Shown: one piece after another, positions 1 to 5,575 of the stretch | How positions within the stretch are numbered: position 1 is the stretch's first letter | Layout of the letters: each line of letters opens with the position of its first letter | Assembly (NCBI GenBank): GCA_002360555.1 | Contig: DEQS01000002.1 | Location: 1-6,289 of the forward strand | From: Chloracidobacterium sp. UBA3360 | GTDB taxonomy: Bacteria; Acidobacteriota; Blastocatellia; Pyrinomonadales; Pyrinomonadaceae | Direction: 5' to 3' | Length of the DNA: 6,289 nucleotides | Made by a program: the position numbers and the translations under genes | The notes under the pieces: generated by a model | Told to the model about the DNA's origin: nothing | The model's input: only the letters and a program-made list of their open reading frames with translations | Databases searched by the model: none

Positions 1-449
1 GACTTGTAAATACCGTTGCCCCACGACGAGCTTTGGCGGTTATTTGATTCGCCCGTGCCGGCCCAGAGTATTGACGGATTGGACGGTGTGATCGCAATGT
101 CGCCTACGCTCGGAACCGTTTCTTTATCAAATATCACGGTCCAGGACGTGCCGCCGTTTACGGATTTGAGTATGCCGCCCGCCGCAGTCGCGGCGTAAAT
201 GATGCGCGAATCAGAGCTCACGACCTCGATGTCGTTGATCCGGCCGCCCATCGTCGCCGGCCCGATCTCGCGAAACCGCATACCTGCCATTGCACCTTGC
301 AAGGTCTTTTTAGCCGCCGGAGCGGGTGTCGGTGAGGGGGTTGCTTTGGTTTTGTCCTTTGGCTTTTCCTGAGCCACGACGAAAGAAACGGCAGTCAATA
401 GTAATAGCGAGCAAACGCAAACCTTCAAGGTCGCACGAAGAATGTTCAT
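1..449 (-). CDS. Exported BNR/Asp-box (sortilin/VPS10-like) repeat protein, N-terminal part only
   Basis: Reading the minus strand from the ATG at 449-447 gives 149 uninterrupted codons that run off the left edge, so only the N-terminus is present. Residues 1-26 form a Sec signal peptide: a basic start (MNILRATLK), a hydrophobic core (LLLLTAVSFVV) and a likely cleavage after VVA before Q27. A Lys/Thr/Pro/Ala-rich linker follows at about 28-49. Then comes a beta-propeller start with FREIGPATMGGRI (59-71), a blade containing the Asp-box-like S96-x-N98-x-G100-x-S102-W103, and a second blade containing ILWAGTGESNNRQSS (127-141). This GPATMGGR...GTGE pattern is typical of the large exported WD40/YVTN/BNR-like proteins often labelled glycosyl hydrolase or sortilin-like; members are usually around 1000 residues (recalled). 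The start is backed by GAGGA at 461-465, 11 nt upstream. Enzymatic activity and substrate cannot be told from this piece. Confidence 0.85.
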   Translation of the reverse strand, partial: MNILRATLKVCVCSLLLLTAVSFVVAQEKPKDKTKATPSPTPAPAAKKTLQGAMAGMRFREIGPATMGGRINDIEVVSSDSRIIYAATAAGGILKSVNGGTSWTVIFDKETVPSVGDIAITPSNPSILWAGTGESNNRQSSSWGNGIYK

Positions 450-545
450 GATCTTTAATATCCTCAAGAAAGAAACAAGGGTTATATCGGCTACATTTAT
501 CGCAATAGCCAAATGTTATTGGAACGCTAACAATTTAGGATAGTC

Positions 546-570
546 ACGCAGATTACGCAACTAATACGCA
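546..570. repeat. Short-period repeat tract (ACGCA every 9-11 bp)
   Basis: ACGCA occurs at 546-550, 555-559 and 566-570, so the units are 9 and 11 bp apart. The first unit has the form ACGCAGATT. On the minus strand this reads as AATCTGCGT-type units. From memory, AATCTGCGT-like tandem units recur between genes in many environmental bacterial genomes; I cannot check that here. The tract looks degenerate and could be chance. Confidence 0.35.
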
Positions 571-844
571 AGGTGAAATGGATAGTTTTACAAAAATTTA
601 CAAAACGGTTAGCCAAAAGATCAAAAAACTCGATGTAAAGCTGAAATTTGCGTAAAAATGCCTAATTAAGGGCTATGATCGATGATTTTCAACGACATTC
701 CTGCGTGTCGTTTTGAAACACTCAGGCATATCGAAAACCCCGTTTTGATCGTTCGGCCAGTCTCGGTGGGCCTGTTAAAGAATTCTAGTAAGTGGTTCGC
801 GAGTGTATCAAAAAATACAAATACCCGTTTTCGCCCTCCTTTCT

Positions 845-860
845 CCGCATCACCGCGTCA
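845..860. repeat. Two tandem 8-bp units (CCGCRTCA)
   Basis: CCGCATCA at 845-852 is followed directly by CCGCGTCA at 853-860, then a broken third unit (CCCG). On the minus strand this reads TGACGCGG TGATGCGG followed by AGAAAGG. It resembles the GACGCGGTGACGCGGAGA-style tandem motifs I recall from intergenic regions of environmental bacteria. Two units only, so the evidence is weak. Confidence 0.3.
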
Positions 861-894
861 CCCGTAAACAGGCATTTCGCCGCCGCCACCGCAC

Positions 895-911
895 CGCCGC
901 GATTCGCGGCG
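895..911. repeat. Small GC-rich hairpin
   Basis: CGCCGCG (895-901) and CGCGGCG (905-911) pair perfectly around a 3-nt loop ATT. It lies 65 bp past the stop codon of the dioxygenase gene in its direction of transcription. No T-tract follows on the minus strand, so it does not qualify as a normal intrinsic terminator; it could still slow polymerase or protect a 3' end. Confidence 0.4.
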
Positions 912-975
912 TGGTTATCCCTGGCATATTTTTCTACTGCTCAATTTATTTGTAAGCGGGGAGGATAAACCCGGA

Positions 976-1500
976 TCATGAAGCGACCGGCGGCGGGGTC
1001 ATTATCGCGTTACAGGCTTTACAAGTTCTTAGATCTTCATCGCCGTAAAATCTTTTGAACACGCCTTGGAATTGGGTGGTGATATCGTCGAGCTGGAAAT
1101 ATTCTTCGTAAAGTTTTTCGTTACAGTTTTCGCAAAACCAGAGCAGCCCATCGAGTTCACCTTCGTGGCGCTTGCGTTCGATGACGAGGCCAATGGTGTT
1201 GGCACCACGGATCGGATTGTGCGGGATGCGCGGCGGCAATAGGAACATCTCGCCCTCGCGGATCACGACTTCGACGGGTTTACCGTCTTCTTGGATCTGT
1301 ACCTTGATATCGCCTTCGAGCTGGTAAAAAAGCTCTTCGCCCTCATCCCAGTGATAGTCCTTTCGCGAATTCGGCCCGCCGACGACCATCACGATAAAAT
1401 CATCGTCATCATAGACACACTGATTCCCGACCGGCGGCTTGAGCAAATGCCGGTGCTCATCGATCCATTGCTTGAAATTGAAAGGTCTGCGAATCGGCAT
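976..1500 (-). CDS. nbaC: 3-hydroxyanthranilate 3,4-dioxygenase
   Basis: This cupin enzyme opens the ring of 3-hydroxyanthranilate with O2, giving 2-amino-3-carboxymuconate semialdehyde, which cyclises to quinolinate or is broken down further; it acts in the cytoplasm. The 174 residues match the usual bacterial length. The N-terminus PFNFKQWIDEHRHLLKPPVG (6-25) is diagnostic. The Fe(II) ligands are H50 (in DYHWDEGEE), E56 and H94 (in PPRIPHNP). R46, R98 and E109 fall where the substrate-binding Arg, Arg and Glu of the Cupriavidus enzyme lie. The C-terminal CxxC pairs C123/C126 and C160/C163 form the second, rubredoxin-like metal site of bacterial members. The start at 1500 fits the family N-terminus, but no Shine-Dalgarno precedes it; a promoter ending about 12 nt upstream suggests a very short leader. 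It is divergent from the flavoenzyme gene. No other kynurenine-pathway gene is visible. The symbol nbaC follows the bacterial family name and does not imply nitrobenzoate degradation. Confidence 0.95.
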   Translation of the reverse strand: MPIRRPFNFKQWIDEHRHLLKPPVGNQCVYDDDDFIVMVVGGPNSRKDYHWDEGEELFYQLEGDIKVQIQEDGKPVEVVIREGEMFLLPPRIPHNPIRGANTIGLVIERKRHEGELDGLLWFCENCNEKLYEEYFQLDDITTQFQGVFKRFYGDEDLRTCKACNAIMTPPPVAS

Positions 1501-1511
1501 AAACTGTTCAA

Positions 1512-1540
1512 ATTCTATGTCAGCCCAATTTATTCTTCAA
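1512..1540 (-). promoter_or_regulatory. Candidate sigma70-type promoter for the dioxygenase gene
   Basis: Minus strand: a -35-like TTGAAG (plus 1540-1535) and a -10-like TAGAAT (plus 1517-1512) separated by exactly 17 bp, matching consensus at 4/6 and 5/6. Transcription would begin near 1505, only about 5 nt before the ATG at 1500, which agrees with the missing Shine-Dalgarno and suggests a leaderless or nearly leaderless mRNA. On the plus strand the same 58-bp gap holds TATACA at 1544-1549, about 10 nt before the flavoenzyme ATG, but without a good -35 box. Confidence 0.4.
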
Positions 1541-1558
1541 CAGTATACAATCAATGAA

Positions 1559-2764
1559 ATGAAACTAAGATCAAACGAGCCGTTTTGGCTGGTGAAGAAC
1601 GGGCTGATCGGATCATTTCCGTCGCTGGATCGTGATATCGAGACAGATATTCTTGTTGTCGGCAGCGGGATCACGGGCAGTTTGATAGCGCACCGCTGTG
1701 TCGCTGAGGGCTATGCGACGACGCTCATCGACCGCCGTGAGATCGCTAATGGCAGCTCGTCGGCGACGACGTCGATGCTGCAATACGAGATCGACACGCC
1801 GCTGTGGGAGCTCATCGATATGATCGGCGAGCGCGGTGCGGTCGATAGTTATTGGGCGTGTTTTAACTCGATCGACGACCTTGGAAAGATCTCGCGTCAG
1901 ATACGCTCGACCTGCGGGTTTAAGAAAAAAGACTCTTTATATTTTGCAGCCCGCAAGAAAGATGTCGCGGATCTCAGAAAAGAGTTTGATGCTCGTGAGA
2001 AACACGGCTTTCCGGTATGTTGGCTGGAGCCAAATGAGATCACCGAAAAATATTCGCTGGAGGGAACCTTTGGCGGCATTTTGTCCAAACAGGGCGGCAG
2101 CATCGACGCTTTTTGTCTTGCTCACGAGATACTCAGATTCAACGCAAAACGCGGCCTCGCGATCTATGACAAAACCGGCATTGTCAAAACCGAACACAAA
2201 CGCAACGGCGTGCGGATAACCACCGAATACGGCAATGTCATCAAAGCCAAAAAGGTAATCTATTGCACCGGTTTTGAAAGCGTCGAGATGATCAAGGACA
2301 AATTTGTCGATCTGATCTCGACCTACGCAATTGTCGGTGAGGTGTCCGAAGACGACCATTCGCATCTGAGCGAAACTCTGTTCTGGAACACCGCCGAGCC
2401 TTATAATTATTTCCGTACAACCGACGACAACCGTATCCTGATGGGCGGCGAGGACGAAGATTTTGTCGATGCCAAAAAGCGCGACTCGTTACTCGGAGTA
2501 AAGGCAGACAAGCTCGAGAAAACGCTAAAACGGTTAACGCCGTCATTAAAATTTCGAACAGATTTTGCCTGGGCTGGAACATTTGGCGAGACCAAAGACG
2601 GACTTCCATACATCGGGAAACACCCAAATTTCCCGTCAGCCTATTTCGTTCTCGGGTTTGGCGGCAACGGCATCACCTTTTCCGTGATCGGGATGGATAT
2701 GGTAACCGCTATGTTAAACGGCCAAAAGCACCCGCTCGACGATTACTTTCGCTTTCGGCGGTGA
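1559..2764 (+). CDS. FAD-dependent oxidoreductase, DAO (glycine/D-amino acid oxidase) family
   Basis: A 401-residue soluble flavoprotein. Residues 30-58 hold the FAD-binding Rossmann unit: DILVVGSGITG with G35, G37 and G40, then an acidic end of strand 2 at D58 (LIDRR). SSSATTSMLQYEID (67-79) is the segment after the dinucleotide fold. A WNTAEPYNYFRTTDDNRIL segment (276-294) followed by GGEDED, and a C-terminal YFVLGFGGNGITFS (362-375), are typical of PF01266 members of the OrdL/PuuB type that oxidise amines or amino acids. The substrate cannot be named. The frame is open upstream to 1439, but I chose ATG 1559: it gives the usual short lead-in to the FAD fold and keeps the gene off the divergent dioxygenase, whereas a 1439 start would lie inside that gene. 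ATG 1517 is the alternative. None of these starts has a clear Shine-Dalgarno. It is not a kynurenine 3-monooxygenase, which has a different fold pattern. Confidence 0.88.
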   Translation: MKLRSNEPFWLVKNGLIGSFPSLDRDIETDILVVGSGITGSLIAHRCVAEGYATTLIDRREIANGSSSATTSMLQYEIDTPLWELIDMIGERGAVDSYWACFNSIDDLGKISRQIRSTCGFKKKDSLYFAARKKDVADLRKEFDAREKHGFPVCWLEPNEITEKYSLEGTFGGILSKQGGSIDAFCLAHEILRFNAKRGLAIYDKTGIVKTEHKRNGVRITTEYGNVIKAKKVIYCTGFESVEMIKDKFVDLISTYAIVGEVSEDDHSHLSETLFWNTAEPYNYFRTTDDNRILMGGEDEDFVDAKKRDSLLGVKADKLEKTLKRLTPSLKFRTDFAWAGTFGETKDGLPYIGKHPNFPSAYFVLGFGGNGITFSVIGMDMVTAMLNGQKHPLDDYFRFRR

Positions 2765-2785
2765 GACATTAACGCATCTTTTTCT

Positions 2786-2814
2786 TTCAAAATCTGACCA
2801 ACCTTTGATATATT
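2786..2814 (+). promoter_or_regulatory. Candidate sigma70-type promoter for the methyltransferase gene
   Basis: TTCAAA (2786-2791, 4/6 to the -35 consensus) and TATATT (2809-2814, 5/6 to the -10 consensus) are separated by exactly 17 bp in the 101-bp gap after the flavoenzyme gene. Transcription would start near 2821, giving a leader of about 45 nt ending in the strong GAGGGG ribosome site at 2855-2860. This suggests the methyltransferase can be expressed independently of the gene before it. Confidence 0.45.
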
Positions 2815-2865
2815 GATGCCCTAAAAATAAGTATTTCTTTTGTAGTGCCAATTTGAGGGGGCCGT

Positions 2866-3921
2866 ATGAACGGAGAAAAACTAAATCAATTATTAGGCAA
2901 ATTTGTCGGTGATCTGGGTGCAACGATCCACTCCGGTTCGGTTGTGATCGGGGCCGAGCTTGGCCTGTATAAAGCAATGGCCGCGGCGGGGGAGCCCGTG
3001 AGTTCCGAGCAATTAGCGGCAAAGACCGACACAAACGAACGGTATGTTCGCGAATGGCTAAACGCCCAAGCGGCGAGCGGCTATGTCGAATACGTCGCGG
3101 GCAGCGGCAAATATTACCTCACCGACGAGCAGGCATTTGTGCTGACCGACGAGAATAGTGCGGCTTATCTGCCAGGTGCATTTATCCTGGCAAACGCCGC
3201 GCTCCAAGCCGTTCCGAAGATGATCGAACGATTTAAGACGGGCGACGGGCTTGGCTGGCACGAACATCACCATGATCTATTTCGCGGGACGGAACTCTTT
3301 TTCCGGCCCGGTTACGCGTCAAATCTGGTCTCGTCATGGATACCGTCGCTCACCGGTATTGATGAAAAGCTCAAAGCAGGCGGCCGCGTCGCCGATGTCG
3401 GCTGCGGACACGGAGCATCGACAATATTGATGGCCCAGGCATATCCAAATTCGACGTTTGTAGGGTTTGACTATCACGACAAGTCGATCGAGGCCGCCCG
3501 AACCAAAGTAGCGGAGGCGGGCGTAAGCGATCGTGTCAGTTTTGAGGTTGCTAGTGCAAAAGATTTTCCCGGCGACGGATATGACCTCGTGACTTTTTTT
3601 GACTGTCTGCACGACATGGGCGACCCCGTTGGTGCGGCAAAGCATGTTCGTAAGGCTTTAAGTGAGAATGGCTCGTGGCTGATAGTCGAACCATTTGCCA
3701 ACGACACGCCCGAGGACAATCACAACCCCGTCGGACGAGTGTTTTATTCCGCATCGACGCTGATCTGCACGCCGGCATCGCGTTCGCAAGAAGTAGGGCT
3801 TGCACTTGGGGCACAAGCCGGCGAGGCTCGGCTACGCCGTGTTGTTGAAGAAGGTGGATTTACTCAGTTTCGCCGTGCGAACGAAACGCCTTTCAACCTT
3901 GTGCTTGAGGCCAGAGCCTGA
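2866..3921 (+). CDS. Winged-helix/class I SAM-dependent methyltransferase (Rv2258c-like)
   Basis: A 351-residue cytoplasmic protein that transfers a methyl group from S-adenosylmethionine to an unidentified, probably small, acceptor. Residues 1-100 form an alpha-helical winged-helix domain: IGAELGLYKAM (28-38), then VSSEQLAAKTDTNERYVREW (45-64), a helix-turn-helix-like segment, and a wing with YYLTDEQA (83-90). These domains usually serve dimerisation and substrate capping rather than DNA binding. A linker with GWHEHHHDLFRGTE (130-143) precedes the Rossmann domain: motif I VADVGCGHG (175-183) binds SAM, D202 in VGFDYHD ends strand 2 and should bind the ribose hydroxyls, then DLVTFFDCLHDMGDP (240-254, motif IV/V) and WLIVEP (271-276). 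The length and order match the M. tuberculosis Rv2258c type. The start is set by GAGGGG at 2855-2860, 5 nt before ATG. The gene is convergent with the TPR gene, with no visible terminator in the 13-bp gap. Confidence 0.92.
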   Translation: MNGEKLNQLLGKFVGDLGATIHSGSVVIGAELGLYKAMAAAGEPVSSEQLAAKTDTNERYVREWLNAQAASGYVEYVAGSGKYYLTDEQAFVLTDENSAAYLPGAFILANAALQAVPKMIERFKTGDGLGWHEHHHDLFRGTELFFRPGYASNLVSSWIPSLTGIDEKLKAGGRVADVGCGHGASTILMAQAYPNSTFVGFDYHDKSIEAARTKVAEAGVSDRVSFEVASAKDFPGDGYDLVTFFDCLHDMGDPVGAAKHVRKALSENGSWLIVEPFANDTPEDNHNPVGRVFYSASTLICTPASRSQEVGLALGAQAGEARLRRVVEEGGFTQFRRANETPFNLVLEARA

Positions 3922-3934
3922 TACGAGAGACCCA

Positions 3935-4852
3935 CTAGGGCGTAAGCTTAGCGATCTCCTTTTGCAGCAGATCAGCTTTTGCCGCGTCGAGCGGCTTAAG
4001 GTCTGCCAAGACTTTTTGGGCCATAGCTTTGTTCTTAAGAGCCACGTAGGTCAAGCCAATACCGTAATTTCCGTCAACGCGATTTTTTTCTAATTTAAGA
4101 CTTTTCTCGTATTCCGTAAGAGCCAAGGCATATTGGCGTGTTTTGTAGTATGCATCCGCCAAATATACAAATGCGGTTGCCCAAGTAGGACTTAGCTCGC
4201 CCGCTCTCTTGTAAAACGGTATCGACTCTGACCATTTATTATCGTTATACAAAGCATTACCATAGCCCAATTGTGCGTTCGCCGAATCCGGCGATAGCCT
4301 GATCGCCTCTTTAAACGCTACGATCGCCTCAGGAAATCGCTTTTGATTAACGTAAACGTTTCCGAGCTCGGTGTGGTACGAGGAGTCGTTCGCGTTTATC
4401 TTGATCGCCTGTCGGAAAGATGATTCGGCCAAAGGGTAATTTTTCTGGTCGCTATAAACCATTCCGAGTTTGTAGTGCGGATTCGCATTTGCCGGTTCAG
4501 CTTGGGTCGCCTTTTGATACCAGGTGATCGCGTCGGCGTACTTCTTTTGGTTGTAATACGCATTCCCTGCCCAGTAGTTGGCACGCACGTAATCGGGTTT
4601 TATACTCAGCGTACGCACAAATGCGGCGGCTGCCTGGTCGTACCGCTTTAGGTTGTAATGGCACAAACCAAGGTTAAATTGTGCCTGATGAAACGTCGGC
4701 GTTTGTGCAAGGACCTTTTCAAAAGCAGCGGCGGCCTGTTCATATTGCTTCGCATCAAAGAACTTTAGAGCGTTGTTAAAATCATCGTTTTGGGCAATGG
4801 CACCAAAAGCTAAAGCGAGAACGAAAACAACTGTCGTAACGAACTTTTTCAT
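3935..4852 (-). CDS. Exported tetratricopeptide-repeat (TPR) protein
   Basis: 305 residues. A signal peptide occupies 1-20 (MKK, hydrophobic VVFVLALAFG, cleavage likely after AIA before Q21), so the mature protein is periplasmic or secreted; no lipobox cysteine is present. The rest is nearly all TPR: 34-residue helix-turn-helix units at about 22-55 (shorter), 56-89, 90-123, 124-157, 158-191, 192-225 and 226-259, with a degenerate last unit and a charged helical tail to 305. Recurrent signatures include FNLGLCHYNLKRYDQAAAAF (59-78) and YKLGMVYSDQKNYPLAESSF (127-146). TPR arrays bind partner proteins or peptides and act as assembly scaffolds; there is no catalytic domain, so the partner is unknown. 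ATG 4852 is chosen because it begins the signal peptide. The gene stands alone between the DUF1697 gene upstream and the convergent methyltransferase. Confidence 0.93.
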   Translation of the reverse strand: MKKFVTTVVFVLALAFGAIAQNDDFNNALKFFDAKQYEQAAAAFEKVLAQTPTFHQAQFNLGLCHYNLKRYDQAAAAFVRTLSIKPDYVRANYWAGNAYYNQKKYADAITWYQKATQAEPANANPHYKLGMVYSDQKNYPLAESSFRQAIKINANDSSYHTELGNVYVNQKRFPEAIVAFKEAIRLSPDSANAQLGYGNALYNDNKWSESIPFYKRAGELSPTWATAFVYLADAYYKTRQYALALTEYEKSLKLEKNRVDGNYGIGLTYVALKNKAMAQKVLADLKPLDAAKADLLQKEIAKLTP

Positions 4853-4867
4853 CTTATTATAATTACA

Positions 4868-4873
4868 CTCCTT
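4868..4873 (-). promoter_or_regulatory. Shine-Dalgarno with long spacing before the TPR gene
   Basis: AAGGAG on the minus strand, 15 nt from the ATG at 4852; the usual distance is 5-9 nt. The spacer is A/T-rich (ATTATAATAAG directly before ATG). No alternative in-frame start closer to the site gives a signal peptide, so either the long spacing is tolerated or initiation depends on the unstructured A/T-rich leader. Confidence 0.45.
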
Positions 4874-4959
4874 TTATGTTAAATCGCGGATGTTATAACC
4901 AGCGCTTCAATTCCGATAACTTCAACACAGTAAATATTGTAAAGCGAGTAAAGTCAGGA

Positions 4960-5487
4960 TCACAACTCTGCCAGTTTCTGGACCGTTCGCCAATTACGGC
5001 CGGTGACGGCGACTTTTAGTTTCTTTTCGATAAAACTTTTGCCAAGCAAGCTCTCGATAACCCCCATTGGCAAATGGCAATAGATCTCGCGGCCGATGAC
5101 GGCAAAGCGTTCCCCCTCGGGCGCGGCTTCGAGCAACTGCGCAGTCTTTTCCGGCGGCATCTCTTCTCTCAGAAACAAGACATGCATTTCCTTATGGCTT
5201 TCAAACTGCCCGTCGTAGGGGTTTTGCGAAAGTATGCTGTTTATTGCGTCACGCTCGCGGACCATGACAGGAACGGTTTTTTCGAACTCGCTGAGGATAG
5301 CTTTTTCGATCTTTGCGACAAGTTTTTCTTCGGCTGTCTTTTTTGAATCAAACCCAATATTGCCGCTGTTGATATAGGTGATGACATTCTCAAAGCCGAG
5401 CCGTTCGAACACGGCTTTGAGTTCCGCCATCTTTATCATTGTGTTACCGCCGACATTTATGCCGCGGAGCAGTGCGATGTATCTCAT
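4960..5487 (-). CDS. DUF1697 family protein
   Basis: 175 residues, the normal length for DUF1697 (PF08002), a small cytoplasmic alpha/beta family with no established biochemical role. The family signatures are all present: MRYIALLRGINVGGNTMIKM (1-20), ITYINSGNIGFDS (36-48) and the C-terminal VTGRNWRTVQKLAEL (161-175). The start at 5487 is the family start. An in-frame ATG at 5520 would add 11 residues (MFRVFRGQKYL), but these come from the inverted repeat upstream and are not part of the family, so I reject it. There is no Shine-Dalgarno; only 8 nt separate the ATG from the base of the inverted repeat. The upstream codirectional gene is the alcohol dehydrogenase, 88 bp away, with the repeat in between. 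Confidence 0.93.
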   Translation of the reverse strand: MRYIALLRGINVGGNTMIKMAELKAVFERLGFENVITYINSGNIGFDSKKTAEEKLVAKIEKAILSEFEKTVPVMVRERDAINSILSQNPYDGQFESHKEMHVLFLREEMPPEKTAQLLEAAPEGERFAVIGREIYCHLPMGVIESLLGKSFIEKKLKVAVTGRNWRTVQKLAEL

Positions 5488-5495
5488 AAGATATT

Positions 5496-5570
5496 TTTGC
5501 CCACGAAATACACGAAACACACTAAAACAATCATCTTATTTTCGTGTCTTTCGTGTATTTCGTGGGCAAA
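5496..5570. repeat. Large near-perfect inverted repeat built of 9-bp units
   Basis: Arms 5496-5522 and 5544-5570 pair at 26 of 27 positions (single mismatch 5518/5548). After one more mismatch (5523/5543) a further 4 pairs (5524-5527 with 5539-5542) leave an 11-nt loop. The right arm is a tandem of three 9-bp units beginning TTCGTG: TTCGTGTCT (5541-5549), TTCGTGTAT (5550-5558) and TTCGTGGGC (5559-5567). It fills most of the 88-bp gap between the alcohol dehydrogenase and DUF1697 genes. A transcript through it would fold into a very stable hairpin. No U-tract follows the stem on either strand, so it is not a classical intrinsic terminator. It resembles dispersed REP-like elements, which can limit read-through or stabilise mRNA ends. 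Confidence 0.9.
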
Positions 5571-5575
5571 TCTGC

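Larger units (their letters stand above)
450..975. other. Long gene-poor intergenic region
   Basis: This is 526 bp between two minus-strand genes. I see no convincing gene here on either strand: the only sizeable open frame (682-867, plus) has no ribosome site and no recognisable protein character. The left half, about 450-680, is AT-rich and is where the promoter of the BNR-protein gene should lie; I found no hexamer pair there that I would defend. The right half turns GC-rich from about 830. Contents I can name are an ACGCA-spaced repeat tract (546-570), a direct repeat of TTACAAAA (588-595 and 598-605, 10 bp apart), an 8-bp tandem repeat (845-860) and a GC-rich hairpin (895-911). Confidence 0.6.

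Noticed and set aside
682..867. 61-codon plus-strand open frame in the long gap
   Set aside because: No ribosome site, no recognisable domain, and its 3' part runs through the repeat-like tract at 845-860. Nothing supports it as a gene.
978..1058. Short plus-strand frame starting MKRPAAGSL after GAGGA at 961-965
   Set aside because: The GAGGA lies 12 nt away and the frame is 26 codons fully antisense to the end of the dioxygenase gene, whose protein match is unambiguous.
1439..1558. 40-codon upstream extension of the flavoenzyme
   Set aside because: It would overlap the divergent dioxygenase gene antisense, has no flavoenzyme family character, and the FAD fold begins at the expected distance from ATG 1559.
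1836..2365. Several 70-140 codon frames on both strands inside the flavoenzyme gene
   Set aside because: Shadow frames of a well-supported coding sequence, with no motifs or ribosome sites.
3922..3934. Terminator between the convergent methyltransferase and TPR genes
   Set aside because: Only 13 bp with no inverted repeat; no stem-loop can be supported there.
4892..4899. Palindrome GTTATAAC as -10 box or operator for the TPR gene
   Set aside because: An 8-bp palindrome is expected by chance in such DNA, and no -35 box is found at an acceptable distance.
5496..5570. CRISPR array or intrinsic terminator
   Set aside because: The repeat units are 9 bp, contiguous and without spacers, so this is not CRISPR; no U-tract follows the stem on either strand, so it is not a standard terminator.
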